Shown: positions 24,325 to 32,432 of the stretch, piece by piece | Layout of the letters: the number at the start of each line of letters is the position of its first letter | How positions within the stretch are numbered: the first letter of the stretch is position 1 | Made by a program: the position numbers and the translations under genes | From: Segatella hominis | GTDB lineage: Bacteria; Bacteroidota; Bacteroidia; Bacteroidales; Bacteroidaceae | Assembly (NCBI RefSeq): GCF_019249725.2 | Contig: NZ_CP137559.1 | Span: 3,289,001-3,353,000, forward strand | Length of the DNA: 64,000 bases | Direction: 5' to 3' | The notes under the pieces: model-generated | What the model was told of the DNA's origin: nothing | Database searches by the model: none | Seen by the model: the letters and a program-made list of their open reading frames with translations, nothing else

Positions 24325-25953
24325 TTATCTGATGATGTCATCGAACGACTCTGCTCCAGTGTCACTCTTGATTCTCGACTTTCTTACCCTGATATTCGAG
24401 AGAGAGTATTGCAGGATTTGCATCACTTCCTCATCGCTCTTGCCGATATGGTAGAGGATGCAGAAGAGGCTTTGTGATGGATTTAAATCGTAGTTCTCCA
24501 ATCGTTCGCTATACTTCTCGTCTATCACCTTGAAGCTGGCGAGAAGTTGTCGGATGCCTTGCTTACCTATCTGGCTGATGTTTTGATTTTGTATCGTCAT
24601 CGAATAATACACCAAGCCTTGGCTGATGTCTGTGAGCTCGGTAATTTGAGCCTTGTATTCCTCGATGTCCTTGTCACGGCGTTTCAGTTTGCGAAGCTGG
24701 GTGGTGATTTCGTGGTTTAATCGTTCGCATTGCTCCGATAACGAAGAGTTCTCCACATCTTTTAACTGGTGCAGTGACTCATGCAAGTTTTTTATAGTTT
24801 GGTGAGCCTTTCGGATTCTGGAAATGGAGAGGTAAGTCATCGTCAGGAGAATGATGAGCACGATGATGATTCCTACAAATATATAGGTCTTAACCTTTTC
24901 ATAGCGATAACGGGTGTTACCACCCTCGTACATCAGTTTTACTTGATTTTCCTTTTCTGAGTTTTCGTCTTTGACAAGCAAAGGAGCTTCTTGTCGTAAT
25001 TCGTGGGCAACACGGTTTGCCATGAGCGTATCTCCTTTTTGTAGGGAGAGGAAATATAAGGGGAGATAATACTTATATCCTAAAGCAAAGGAATAGGATC
25101 CCCATGTATTTAGGCGTTCTTGATCTATGCTATAGTTTTCTTTGATATGCTGCGTGGCGAAGGCATGGGTTTCCTCGCTGTTTCTTGTGAGCAAGCGATA
25201 GAAATCGATGTTGTTATCATATTTTACCCCGTGATTGTCTTGCGCTTTCTTTGCATAGCTTATCAAGATGGAATCAGGCACATTGCCCCTGTCCATCAAG
25301 GCTTGGAAGTAATGATAGTACATGGGTCCCAAGGTACTGTCCTTGTTCTCTTTGATTTGATTGGCTACTTCGAAAGCTTGGTTGGCAAGTTCCTGATCTT
25401 GGTTGTTGATGCCACGATAGAGTAGTGCCCAGGCACGGTAGCGGATATTGTTGGTTTGGCGAGCCTCGTCTTCTAACTGTACGGTGTAAATGTTTTGGTG
25501 GGTAATGCGACACAATATGTCGTACATATCCAGCTTCTCCTTTTCTCTCATGTTGCTATCGTAGGCGATGGCCTGTGAGAACCATTTGATGGCTTTTGCG
25601 GTATCTCGATAGTTGTTGAGTATCGAGGCTCCCTTATAATATAAGGAACGTGCAAGAAGGGGTTCATCCTTTTCGTTCACGAAGATGTTGATGGCATCGT
25701 CTATGTCGTTTTCTTTATAGATGTAACCATTGAGCTGATACTCTATCTTGGCTGTTAAGAGCTTATAGTAGCCTTTGTTGTCGTTGCTGTCAGCACGAGA
25801 GAGGAATACCTTAGCTTGTGCTGGGTATTCGTCGGCAAGGTCGTCTATCTCAGGGAAGGATAGGCGATATCCTGAGTCCATGCAACTGGCGAGAATGGCT
25901 AGCTGCATGATAGTGAACAGAAATATGATGATTTTCTTGCTTGTATAAATCAT
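24325..25953 (-). CDS. Lipoprotein with TPRs, transmembrane helix, coiled coil and LuxR-like HTH
   Basis: A 542-residue membrane-spanning regulator candidate. The N-terminus has a lipobox-like LAILASC (Cys24). A TPR-like helical region follows to about 345, then one transmembrane helix (about 353-376, rich in Ile/Val/Leu), a coiled coil (about 380-450) and a C-terminal LuxR-like HTH (about 490-535: NPSQSLFCILYHIGKSDEEV, then YSLSNIRVRKSRIKSDTG). This layout is known in Bacteroidota as TPR/DUF6377-type regulators that sense outside and bind DNA inside. Its place among GLPGLI genes suggests that it controls them. A minus-7 box lies at 26007-26014. Confidence 0.8.
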   Translation of the reverse strand: MIYTSKKIIIFLFTIMQLAILASCMDSGYRLSFPEIDDLADEYPAQAKVFLSRADSNDNKGYYKLLTAKIEYQLNGYIYKENDIDDAINIFVNEKDEPLLARSLYYKGASILNNYRDTAKAIKWFSQAIAYDSNMREKEKLDMYDILCRITHQNIYTVQLEDEARQTNNIRYRAWALLYRGINNQDQELANQAFEVANQIKENKDSTLGPMYYHYFQALMDRGNVPDSILISYAKKAQDNHGVKYDNNIDFYRLLTRNSEETHAFATQHIKENYSIDQERLNTWGSYSFALGYKYYLPLYFLSLQKGDTLMANRVAHELRQEAPLLVKDENSEKENQVKLMYEGGNTRYRYEKVKTYIFVGIIIVLIILLTMTYLSISRIRKAHQTIKNLHESLHQLKDVENSSLSEQCERLNHEITTQLRKLKRRDKDIEEYKAQITELTDISQGLVYYSMTIQNQNISQIGKQGIRQLLASFKVIDEKYSERLENYDLNPSQSLFCILYHIGKSDEEVMQILQYSLSNIRVRKSRIKSDTGAESFDDIIR

Positions 25954-26006
25954 ATTGTTATCGTCAAATTATCAACTTTACATTTGTTGTTTCAGAAATC
26001 TTTTTG

Positions 26007-26014
26007 CAAAAGTA
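26007..26014 (-). promoter_or_regulatory. Promoter minus-7 of the TPR/LuxR-like regulator
   Basis: TACTTTTG on the minus strand, about 55 bases before the start codon, with CTTG about 20 bp upstream as a weak minus-33. Confidence 0.5.
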
Positions 26015-26040
26015 CAATAAATTGTCGATAAGAACAAGAA

Positions 26041-26101
26041 AAAAGCTTTCCATTTCAGATTTTTGTAGAAACTCGCAAAAATCTGAAATGGAAAGCTTTT
26101 A
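26041..26101 (-). terminator. Very long perfect terminator hairpin after GLPGLI copy 6
   Basis: A perfect 24-bp inverted repeat (26042-26065 against 26078-26101) with a 12-base loop, followed leftwards by a T-rich tract on the minus strand. It lies 8 bases after the stop of the GLPGLI gene. Confidence 0.85.
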
Positions 26102-26109
26102 AGATGTCT

Positions 26110-26934
26110 CTATCGCTCGATTGGATTGAATACACGTTTCCTTGCTTTTGGTTTGATAGGTTTTCCATTCTCATCTGTCCATTTTTCATCTCTTAGCATC
26201 TCGCTTCCATCGTCTCTCAGCTTGATTTTGGTGAGGTCAGACTGGGAAACTTTCTCTGCCTCTTCTGGCTTGGCGTATTTGAGAGTCTCCTTGCCTTTCA
26301 GGTCTTCCAGTCCGATGGCGTTGAGATAGAATTGTTGCTGTGCATCGTAGGCACGGAGTATGAGACCAGGCAGACCGCAGAGCTTCCAAGGACCTTCTGA
26401 CACAGGGATATCCTCAGCATACCAAGCTAACCAAGTTCTTCCCTTGAAGTTGGTCTTGGCGAGTTGGCAATGATAGCCGATGATGGTTGTGGTGCTGTCT
26501 GGGATGAGTTGCCAATCAGGAGTTTCGGCCTTTTCGATGCAGTGATAGGTTCTCAAAGCCCACGAATCTTGAAATAGGGTCTGACCGTTCTTTGGGTAGT
26601 TCTTGAGGAATTCAAAGTCCATGCATTTTACCGGCTCGGCTTTTCTTAGGTCAATGACACCGCCTGAAAACATCATTTGTAAGACTTGCTGTTCCCATTG
26701 CTCCTCGGACTGGTTATAGAAGTGAGTGATGTTGCTACCGATGTCGAGTCGCATCTGTGCCTTGCGATAGATATACGGTATTTCTGTGGTGTCGTTCACC
26801 TGTTTTGCATCGTAGGTGATGCGATACTTCACTTGGTCGAGGGTGAGCGTGTCCACGCCCGATCTCATCTGTGCTTTTGCGGTCAGGCTGCCTAAGGCGA
26901 GGATGGCTGCAAGAATCATTAGAATCTTTTTCAT
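26110..26934 (-). CDS. GLPGLI family protein, copy 6
   Basis: A 274-residue secreted protein with a signal peptide about 1-22 (ending LTAKAQ). The signature is the exact GLPGLI, within EGPWKLCGLPGLILRAYD. Subfamily-two blocks are MRLDIGSNITHFYNQ, TPDWQLIPDSTTTIIGYHCQ and FKGRTWLAWYAEDIP. It is transcribed alone and ends in the long hairpin at 26041. It is the only GLPGLI gene in the window without a directly linked receptor, TPR or second GLPGLI gene downstream. The GH3 scrap of the duplication begins about 80 bp upstream, so this gene is the left neighbour of the right-hand copy. Confidence 0.88.
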   Translation of the reverse strand: MKKILMILAAILALGSLTAKAQMRSGVDTLTLDQVKYRITYDAKQVNDTTEIPYIYRKAQMRLDIGSNITHFYNQSEEQWEQQVLQMMFSGGVIDLRKAEPVKCMDFEFLKNYPKNGQTLFQDSWALRTYHCIEKAETPDWQLIPDSTTTIIGYHCQLAKTNFKGRTWLAWYAEDIPVSEGPWKLCGLPGLILRAYDAQQQFYLNAIGLEDLKGKETLKYAKPEEAEKVSQSDLTKIKLRDDGSEMLRDEKWTDENGKPIKPKARKRVFNPIER

Positions 26935-27010
26935 GTTCTCTATTTATTTTGTTGATGTTTATTTACGAGTAAGACGCAGAGATAGGAAAACGGTAAACAG
27001 AATAATGACG

Positions 27011-27181
27011 GTCAGTTGGATTATCTGAAGCAGAAGTAGTCTATGTAAATAATACTCTAGAACGAGGCAATCTAGAAGAAACACCCGTAAAATGGGGAAA
27101 GAAGAGATTGAAAATCTTCCCTTAAGAGATATTCTCACCAGACTTAACCTGTAAAGATATCTCTTCGTAGATTTCGCGGCA
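27011..27181. repeat. Duplicated segment, right copy: GH3 tail scrap to hipA 3' end
   Basis: This aligns with 18277-18446. It starts with a scrap of the GH3 gene, continues through the same intergenic DNA including the TCTAGA-rich hairpin, and enters the intact hipA. Confidence 0.75.
27013..27039 (+). pseudogene. bglX: 3' remnant of the GH3 beta-glucosidase gene
   Basis: Nine codons encode QLDYLKQK and a stop, against QLNYLKQK and a stop at the end of the intact gene (18279-18305). The DNA after the stop is also shared. It is a duplication scar, not a gene. Confidence 0.75.
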
Positions 27182-28237
27182 TTTCTTTTCCTTCATTTTA
27201 TTCTTTACGCCAACGGCAATCATATCCTCTACGGTCGGATGCCCAGTCCCATTTACAGATGTTGCGTGTTCACCATTATATCCCTCGGTGCAATGGGTGA
27301 GGTCGTAGGCTGGGGCTAAATGCCAATGCCATTTGCCATCGCTCTCTTTCTGAACCAAGAAAGAGAAGTTCTTGCAGTGGTCGTCCTTGTTGTCCATTAT
27401 GTAATTAAAAACCATGCGGCGGAACATCTCTTCCACATCCTCTTGGCTCTGAGTAAGATAACCTGTAAGCGCCAAAAGGTTGAGATAATCGAGAATGGGG
27501 TTGGAAAGGGGAACGTTGAGCAAGGCTCCAGCTGTGGCTACGTGAATGCGTTCGCCTGTTTGAGAAATGTCGAAGCGACGGCAGGCAAAATACTTGTTGT
27601 TTACCAGTTTGAAGTCGGGTACTTGGATACCACATTGCTTGGCTATCTTGTTATAATGATACTCTTGCTTTCCCATATCTTGTGGGTCATAGGTATGGCG
27701 AAACTTGACCAACCAATGACCATCCCCATTTGTAAAAATGGCTTTCGGGCGACAACCGCCACTATTACCACTATTATATAATAATAATCCTGCGTCATTA
27801 TCCTGTTGCTCCTTTAATACTTCCAAGGCTTTGGCTTGTAAAAGGTCAAAGTCCTCAATCTCGTGTCCTGTCTGGATAGAAGTTATAGGTTCGTAGGTCA
27901 ATGCGCCCATACCTCCATTGCCCACGATGCTCAGTCGGTCGATAGCAGATAGCTCAAAGTCGTTGATACCCTCTTTTAGCAAGGCTTTATGCAATAGGTA
28001 TCTACCATATCCATCGGGAAGGCTGTCTTCGAAGATGCCAAAGTTCCCGTTGAAAGGGGTGGCTTTGGCAATGAAAAGACCAGGCTTCAGTGGCAATTCC
28101 AACGGAGATATACTAAAGCCAGATGCCAACCACTGATTGTCATACTCGAATGTGCATACCTTTCCATCGGCACTCAATGACAGTGTGCCGACTTTCTCCT
28201 GGTGATATTTCACGGCTAAAGATTCTATATGTTTCAT
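27122..28237 (-). CDS. hipA: HipA-like serine/threonine kinase toxin
   Basis: The toxin kinase of a type II HipBA pair. In studied examples it phosphorylates glutamyl-tRNA synthetase or other targets and halts growth; the target here is unknown. The 371-residue protein has the HipA N-terminal (couple_hipA) region, a flexible glycine-rich loop GNSGGCRPKA (157-166), Lys178 in LVKFR, the catalytic loop DNKDDHCKN (282-290) and the metal-binding YDLT (Asp312). All key residues are present, so it is probably active. Its start overlaps the hipB stop by ATGA. The 3' end is the source or sister of the remnant at 18387. Confidence 0.92.
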   Translation of the reverse strand: MKHIESLAVKYHQEKVGTLSLSADGKVCTFEYDNQWLASGFSISPLELPLKPGLFIAKATPFNGNFGIFEDSLPDGYGRYLLHKALLKEGINDFELSAIDRLSIVGNGGMGALTYEPITSIQTGHEIEDFDLLQAKALEVLKEQQDNDAGLLLYNSGNSGGCRPKAIFTNGDGHWLVKFRHTYDPQDMGKQEYHYNKIAKQCGIQVPDFKLVNNKYFACRRFDISQTGERIHVATAGALLNVPLSNPILDYLNLLALTGYLTQSQEDVEEMFRRMVFNYIMDNKDDHCKNFSFLVQKESDGKWHWHLAPAYDLTHCTEGYNGEHATSVNGTGHPTVEDMIAVGVKNKMKEKKCREIYEEISLQVKSGENIS

Positions 28238-28572
28238 TGTCTGTAAGCCTTTTTCTTGTTAGCGTTTCTTTTTATCTGTTGCAACTCCTCCATGGTGGAG
28301 TACTTGGGTTGCGAGAAGACGTTCTTGATTTCTGAGGTGTAGTCCAAAGCTATGGCGATACCTATCAGATTTTTGAGGGAGATGAGGCCCTTTTGCTCGA
28401 ATCTGGTGATGTTGCTGACGGCAACACCTGACTTGTCTGCCACTTGCTCACGTGTCAGATTCTTCTCTATTCTTCGTCTTCTGAAGTCGTTTGCCATCTC
28501 CTTTGCAATCTCATCAGGATTGTCGTGGAGGTAGTTATCTAATATTGCTAATATATTATTCGTTTCTTGCAT
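28234..28572 (-). CDS. hipB: HipB-like XRE-family antitoxin
   Basis: A 112-residue protein with a Cro/C1-type HTH (about 28-85). RRIEKNLTREQVADKSGVAV is the first helix pair and SNITRFEQKGLISLKNLIGI the recognition part. The tail is basic and would contact HipA or DNA. HipB proteins neutralise HipA and repress their own operon. The gene precedes hipA and overlaps it by four bases. A palindrome at 28582-28601 just upstream is the likely operator. Confidence 0.88.
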   Translation of the reverse strand: MQETNNILAILDNYLHDNPDEIAKEMANDFRRRRIEKNLTREQVADKSGVAVSNITRFEQKGLISLKNLIGIAIALDYTSEIKNVFSQPKYSTMEELQQIKRNANKKKAYRQ

Positions 28573-28581
28573 AATCGTTTG

Positions 28582-28638
28582 GATAATAATAAGATATTAT
28601 CAGTTGCAAAGATACAAAAAATATTATTATGTTCCAAA
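28582..28638 (-). promoter_or_regulatory. hipBA promoter and probable HipB operator
   Basis: On the minus strand, TTTG (28638-28635), a 20-bp spacer and TATCTTTG (28614-28607) form an ideal promoter. Between it and the start codon a perfect 7-bp palindrome with a 6-bp spacer (28582-28588 against 28595-28601) is well placed for HipB autorepression. Confidence 0.65.
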
Positions 28639-28696
28639 TAAAAATCAACTAAAAAGTCAAAATCCCCTATAACCTTGTCTTTTGTCCTCAAAAACA

Positions 28697-28732
28697 AGGA
28701 ACTCCCGTCTCTTTTCTGAGATGGGAGTTCTT
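28697..28732 (-). terminator. Terminator of TonB-receptor copy 3
   Basis: The same hairpin as at 18471-18506, sequence-identical. Confidence 0.7.
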
Positions 28733-31226
28733 GTTTAGAAGGAATACTGGGCGGAAATCATCAGTTCGCGAGGGCGAAGATAATAGCTGTCGGTCAATGT
28801 ACTGATGCCGCTATAGATGGTTTCCATATAGTTCTTCTTGTTGAAAAGGTTTCGAAGCTCTGCTGAAAGGCGGAGCTTTTTCATTCTCCAAACTGCTGAG
28901 GCATCGCCAAGGAGGGTGTTTAGGTGGTTGCCTTCTTGCAGCTCATTGTGATAATGTACGAGCGAGAAGGAGAGGTCCACATGGCTGATGGTAGCGGTGG
29001 CAGATACGCTTTGACGCCAATTAAATAACGATGACTTCGCCATTTTTTGACGTTTCGAGTTGTAAAAAGAGAATTCTCCCTCATAGCTAAAGGCACACCA
29101 GGACGGCGAGAAGTCGATACTAGGCTTCACAGTATAGTTGTCCGCGGTGTAGCTGATGGCTTTGCCGCTGCTGTATTGCTCACCCTTGCTGTAGTTGTAA
29201 CTGCCCTCCAGGCGGGTTTTCAGATGCAGGTCGTAGAAGCCCTTCGATATGTAGAGTGATGCTCCTAGATTGTTGCTCTTGCTGTCCTGCTTATATAATG
29301 AGGTATAGTATTTGCCATCCTCGATGCGTAGGTCGGATGCCGTGTTCATCCAGTTTTTGCTGGCATTGACCGATGCGCTGAAGAAGATTTCCTTGATAGG
29401 GCGCTTGTAGTCGTAACTCAACTTGCCATAAAGAGAGCGAGTTATCGGAATGATGTCGCTCGAAGTGTACCAAGAGCGATAACTTTGACGATATTGCTTC
29501 ATGGCGTAGTTGGTGGCATTGCCTGTTCCAGTACTGTATCCTGTGTAGATAGTCAACTCTCTACGGAAATCCAATTTCTTATATAAGTAAAGGTAGGGTG
29601 ATATGGTAAGTAGAGTTTTCTGTGGATAGGTGAAGCGTTCCCAGATGAAATCGGGAGAGAACGACATACGGAACGTCTCGGTCTTGTATTGCCAGTAAGG
29701 GGTGAACTTCCCTGTGATGTTAAGACTGTTTTGGCCGATTTCATCGTGACTGTTTTCGGTGAATCCGTTGTTTTTTCCGATTTCATCGCTTCTTTTCTGA
29801 TATTTCGCATAGATGTTGTTGAGGTCGATACTCATTCTATATTCCTGTGTCCAGTGGAAGCGATTCCTCATCCACTGTAAGGCGTGGGCTGTATGCCAAA
29901 GGTTGGTGCGGATGCGATTGCGTTCGTCGTTAACGTAGAGGTCCGCCACACCATGGTGATAGTCGGCAGTGCTACGCCAAGAGAGTTGACTTTTCTTGAA
30001 GACGAAGAGGCGGTAGATACTTGCCGAGAGGTCGATCTTTGGGATGCGGACACGTTGGGTAAGCGTGTCGTTGATGTTTGACAAACCATCGTTTTGTGCT
30101 GCGCTGAGGCTGATGCTCTCATTGCCATAATGCTCAGCCTTGTTTACCTTGTTCTCCCATTGCAGATTGAAGGCATCGCTGATCATCGTCTTGTGGTTGT
30201 GCTCCGTGGTAACTGTGGGAGCTTCGCCGCCGAGGTCGTAGATACTCATGTTCTCTCGCTCTTGTCGGATTACCGTACGAAGATAGTTGGCTTCTATGCG
30301 AGTCTCTGCATCGTCCTTGTTCTTCTTGATATGGTTGATGGAGTATTTTTGCGAGGTGTTGAAGCGCAGGCGTTCTTCGTCGATAGGAGCGTCAAGCGAT
30401 GGTACTGATATCCATGATGGAAGGGAGGCTGGAGCCAGACGATTGCTGTAAGATGCGAGTTGGTTAAGTGCATAGCCGAGATTTTTACCTGTTCTGTCGT
30501 ATTCTGCATCATACATCATCTGTTTCTTCTTGCCAATTTGCATGATATTGATGCTTCCGCCTACGTGGGATGGATGCCCTACGAGTAAGTAGGGCTTGAG
30601 AGTAGGCATCAGTTTGTCGCGGGCACTATCTTTCAGGGCGATGTTCATCGCTACATTATCCGTAAAGGTCTTGTCCTGGAGCGCCTTGATAGGCTGGTCA
30701 TGCTCGATGACTTCGGCCTTTTTCACATCTTTCGCCTTGATGTTTTCTTCCAGCTGGTTATATTTGCCACCGGTCAGGTCTAGACCTTCCACGGTGAATC
30801 GGTTGATGGGCTTACCATTGTAGTTGATACGGCCATTCTTCTCTATATCCACGCCTGGCAGCTTTTTCAGTACATCTTTCAGTGAGTTATCTCGTTCGTT
30901 GGCAAAGCGGGTGAGGTCGAAAGATATGGTGTCTCGACCCGTGATGCGAGAGCCTTTTACTTGTACTTCCTTCAAGACAAAAGCTGTTGAAGCTATACTG
31001 ATGATGGTTTCTTTTCCCGATGAAACCGCCGTTTTTTGCTTTTTATAGCCCATATAGGAAGCTTGCAGCATATCGCCAGTTTGCTTTTGTGCTATGGGAA
31101 TCAGGAAAGTTCCGTCTTCCTTGCTGCGTGTAAACTTCAAGGGCTTTCCATTGCGCAGCAGCGTAACCGATACGTTGGTCAGACGGTTGTGTGTAAGTGA
31201 ATCTTCAACATAACCGCTAATCTTCT
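28697..31226. repeat. Long near-identical repeat, copy B
   Basis: The partner of 18471-21000. See that entry for the extent and the zones of identity. Confidence 0.85.
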
Positions 31227-31287
31227 CTTGGGCAAACGCATGGCACGCCACGAACAGAATAGTGAAAAGAACTATTGTTTTCTTCAT
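28735..31287 (-). CDS. TonB-dependent receptor-like outer membrane protein, copy 3
   Basis: An 850-residue outer-membrane protein. It has a signal peptide about 1-19 (ending CHAFAQ), a carboxypeptidase-regulatory-like domain directly after it, a plug-like region and a barrel ending in Phe. It shares its last about 750 residues with copy 2, apart from four differences that I can see: Asn/Asp, Met/Leu, Ala/Val and Thr/Ile. Its N-terminal domain is 17 residues shorter and freely diverged. The preceding GLPGLI gene ends 78 bp upstream. Confidence 0.85.
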   Translation of the reverse strand: MKKTIVLFTILFVACHAFAQEKISGYVEDSLTHNRLTNVSVTLLRNGKPLKFTRSKEDGTFLIPIAQKQTGDMLQASYMGYKKQKTAVSSGKETIISIASTAFVLKEVQVKGSRITGRDTISFDLTRFANERDNSLKDVLKKLPGVDIEKNGRINYNGKPINRFTVEGLDLTGGKYNQLEENIKAKDVKKAEVIEHDQPIKALQDKTFTDNVAMNIALKDSARDKLMPTLKPYLLVGHPSHVGGSINIMQIGKKKQMMYDAEYDRTGKNLGYALNQLASYSNRLAPASLPSWISVPSLDAPIDEERLRFNTSQKYSINHIKKNKDDAETRIEANYLRTVIRQERENMSIYDLGGEAPTVTTEHNHKTMISDAFNLQWENKVNKAEHYGNESISLSAAQNDGLSNINDTLTQRVRIPKIDLSASIYRLFVFKKSQLSWRSTADYHHGVADLYVNDERNRIRTNLWHTAHALQWMRNRFHWTQEYRMSIDLNNIYAKYQKRSDEIGKNNGFTENSHDEIGQNSLNITGKFTPYWQYKTETFRMSFSPDFIWERFTYPQKTLLTISPYLYLYKKLDFRRELTIYTGYSTGTGNATNYAMKQYRQSYRSWYTSSDIIPITRSLYGKLSYDYKRPIKEIFFSASVNASKNWMNTASDLRIEDGKYYTSLYKQDSKSNNLGASLYISKGFYDLHLKTRLEGSYNYSKGEQYSSGKAISYTADNYTVKPSIDFSPSWCAFSYEGEFSFYNSKRQKMAKSSLFNWRQSVSATATISHVDLSFSLVHYHNELQEGNHLNTLLGDASAVWRMKKLRLSAELRNLFNKKNYMETIYSGISTLTDSYYLRPRELMISAQYSF

Positions 31288-31365
31288 CTTTTTTCTATTT
31301 TACATTAGACACTTATCTTGTTAATGTCTTTAAGACGCTTGTCTGGCAAAAAAGTAAACTGCTAA

Positions 31366-32229
31366 TTATCTTTCAATCGGATTGTATGGCTCAGCACGCT
31401 TGGAATGCTTCAGGATATTTCCTTTTTCATCCTTGATCTTTACAATTGCAGCATACTTGGCATCTTGAAGCAGATAACCGATTGGATCGGCATAGTATTT
31501 TTTGTAAATGGAGGTCAATGATTTGCGGTCGATAGGCTCGAAAGTCTTACCTTTATAATAGATAGGTATGGAGCCTTTGCCTGTTGTGAGTCCTACAGCT
31601 GTAAATCCATAATCGTTCTCGGAGTCGTGAGCCTTGAGAATCAATCCCGGCAGTCCGCTCAACTTCCAGGGACCATTGTCAATAGGGATGTCTTCCGTGT
31701 ACCATGCAATCCATGTTCTACCCTTAAACTTGGCAATAGCCTGGTGGCACTCGTAACCGCAGATGGAATCGATACTGTCTGTGAGTTGCCAGTCTATCGG
31801 TTCCATCGGTTCAATGCACAAATATCTGTCAGCAGCAAAGAAATCGAGATAGGCAGTCTTGCCCTGTTCTGGATAGTTCTTATATACTTTCCAATTAATC
31901 TGTCCGCCATTACCGGAGAAATTGACAGGTATTCCTTTTGCCATATTTGCGGAGATGGTAGAGTCTCTTTGGAATATCGGATAACTGTAGAATGCGGAAT
32001 ACTTGTTGCCAATCTGCAAGAGCATTTTCTCTTCGATGCGGCCAATGAGGGTGTCGGTCTTGGTATATTTCTTTTCGTAAATATACTCGGCATCATATAC
32101 TACCTGATACTTTACCTGATCAATGGAATCTCCCATGCCAATGCTTGATTCATCGAACAGGTTTACTGTTTGAGCTTGGAGCATGCAAGCATATAATGCA
32201 AGCCATGCTATTAATAATACCTTTTTCAT
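31366..32229 (-). CDS. GLPGLI family protein, copy 7
   Basis: A 287-residue secreted protein. The ATG at 32229 begins a clean signal peptide (MKKVLLIAWLALYACMLQAQ), and a TTG four codons upstream is rejected. The signature is exact (NGPWKLSGLPGLILKAHDSE), with CGYECHQAIAKFKGRTWIAW and the IAWYTEDIP stretch. It is diverged from copy 4, although both precede near-identical receptors, so the conversion tract stopped within the receptor gene. It is divergent from the membrane winged-helix regulator at 32433 and shares its control region. Confidence 0.88.
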   Translation of the reverse strand: MKKVLLIAWLALYACMLQAQTVNLFDESSIGMGDSIDQVKYQVVYDAEYIYEKKYTKTDTLIGRIEEKMLLQIGNKYSAFYSYPIFQRDSTISANMAKGIPVNFSGNGGQINWKVYKNYPEQGKTAYLDFFAADRYLCIEPMEPIDWQLTDSIDSICGYECHQAIAKFKGRTWIAWYTEDIPIDNGPWKLSGLPGLILKAHDSENDYGFTAVGLTTGKGSIPIYYKGKTFEPIDRKSLTSIYKKYYADPIGYLLQDAKYAAIVKIKDEKGNILKHSKRAEPYNPIER

Positions 32230-32280
32230 AATCTTCGTCAATTATTCATTATTTTATCTGTTTCTTTCGTTTTTGTGATG

Positions 32281-32318
32281 CAAAGGTACTGAGATCATCC
32301 GATGAAATCGATGATTTC
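32281..32318 (-). promoter_or_regulatory. Promoter and palindrome in the divergent control region
   Basis: TACCTTTG on the minus strand (32288-32281) serves GLPGLI copy 7 but has no TTTG at minus 33. Instead a palindrome, GAAATC-N3-GATTTC (32304-32318), occupies that region. An activator-dependent promoter controlled by the divergent regulator would look like this. Confidence 0.45.
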
Positions 32319-32396
32319 TGTTACTGAGTTATTACTTTTGCATCTTTTCGTCTATTATTATTTTATTACTCTTGCCTTTGTTTACGGATTTTTCAG

Positions 32397-32404
32397 TAAC
32401 TTTG
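32397..32404 (+). promoter_or_regulatory. Promoter minus-7 of the membrane winged-helix regulator
   Basis: TAACTTTG located 28 bp before the start codon, with TTTG 16 bp upstream (32377-32380), closer than usual. Confidence 0.5.
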
Positions 32405-32432
32405 CCGTCAAAATTCAAAAGATCAGGAAAGT

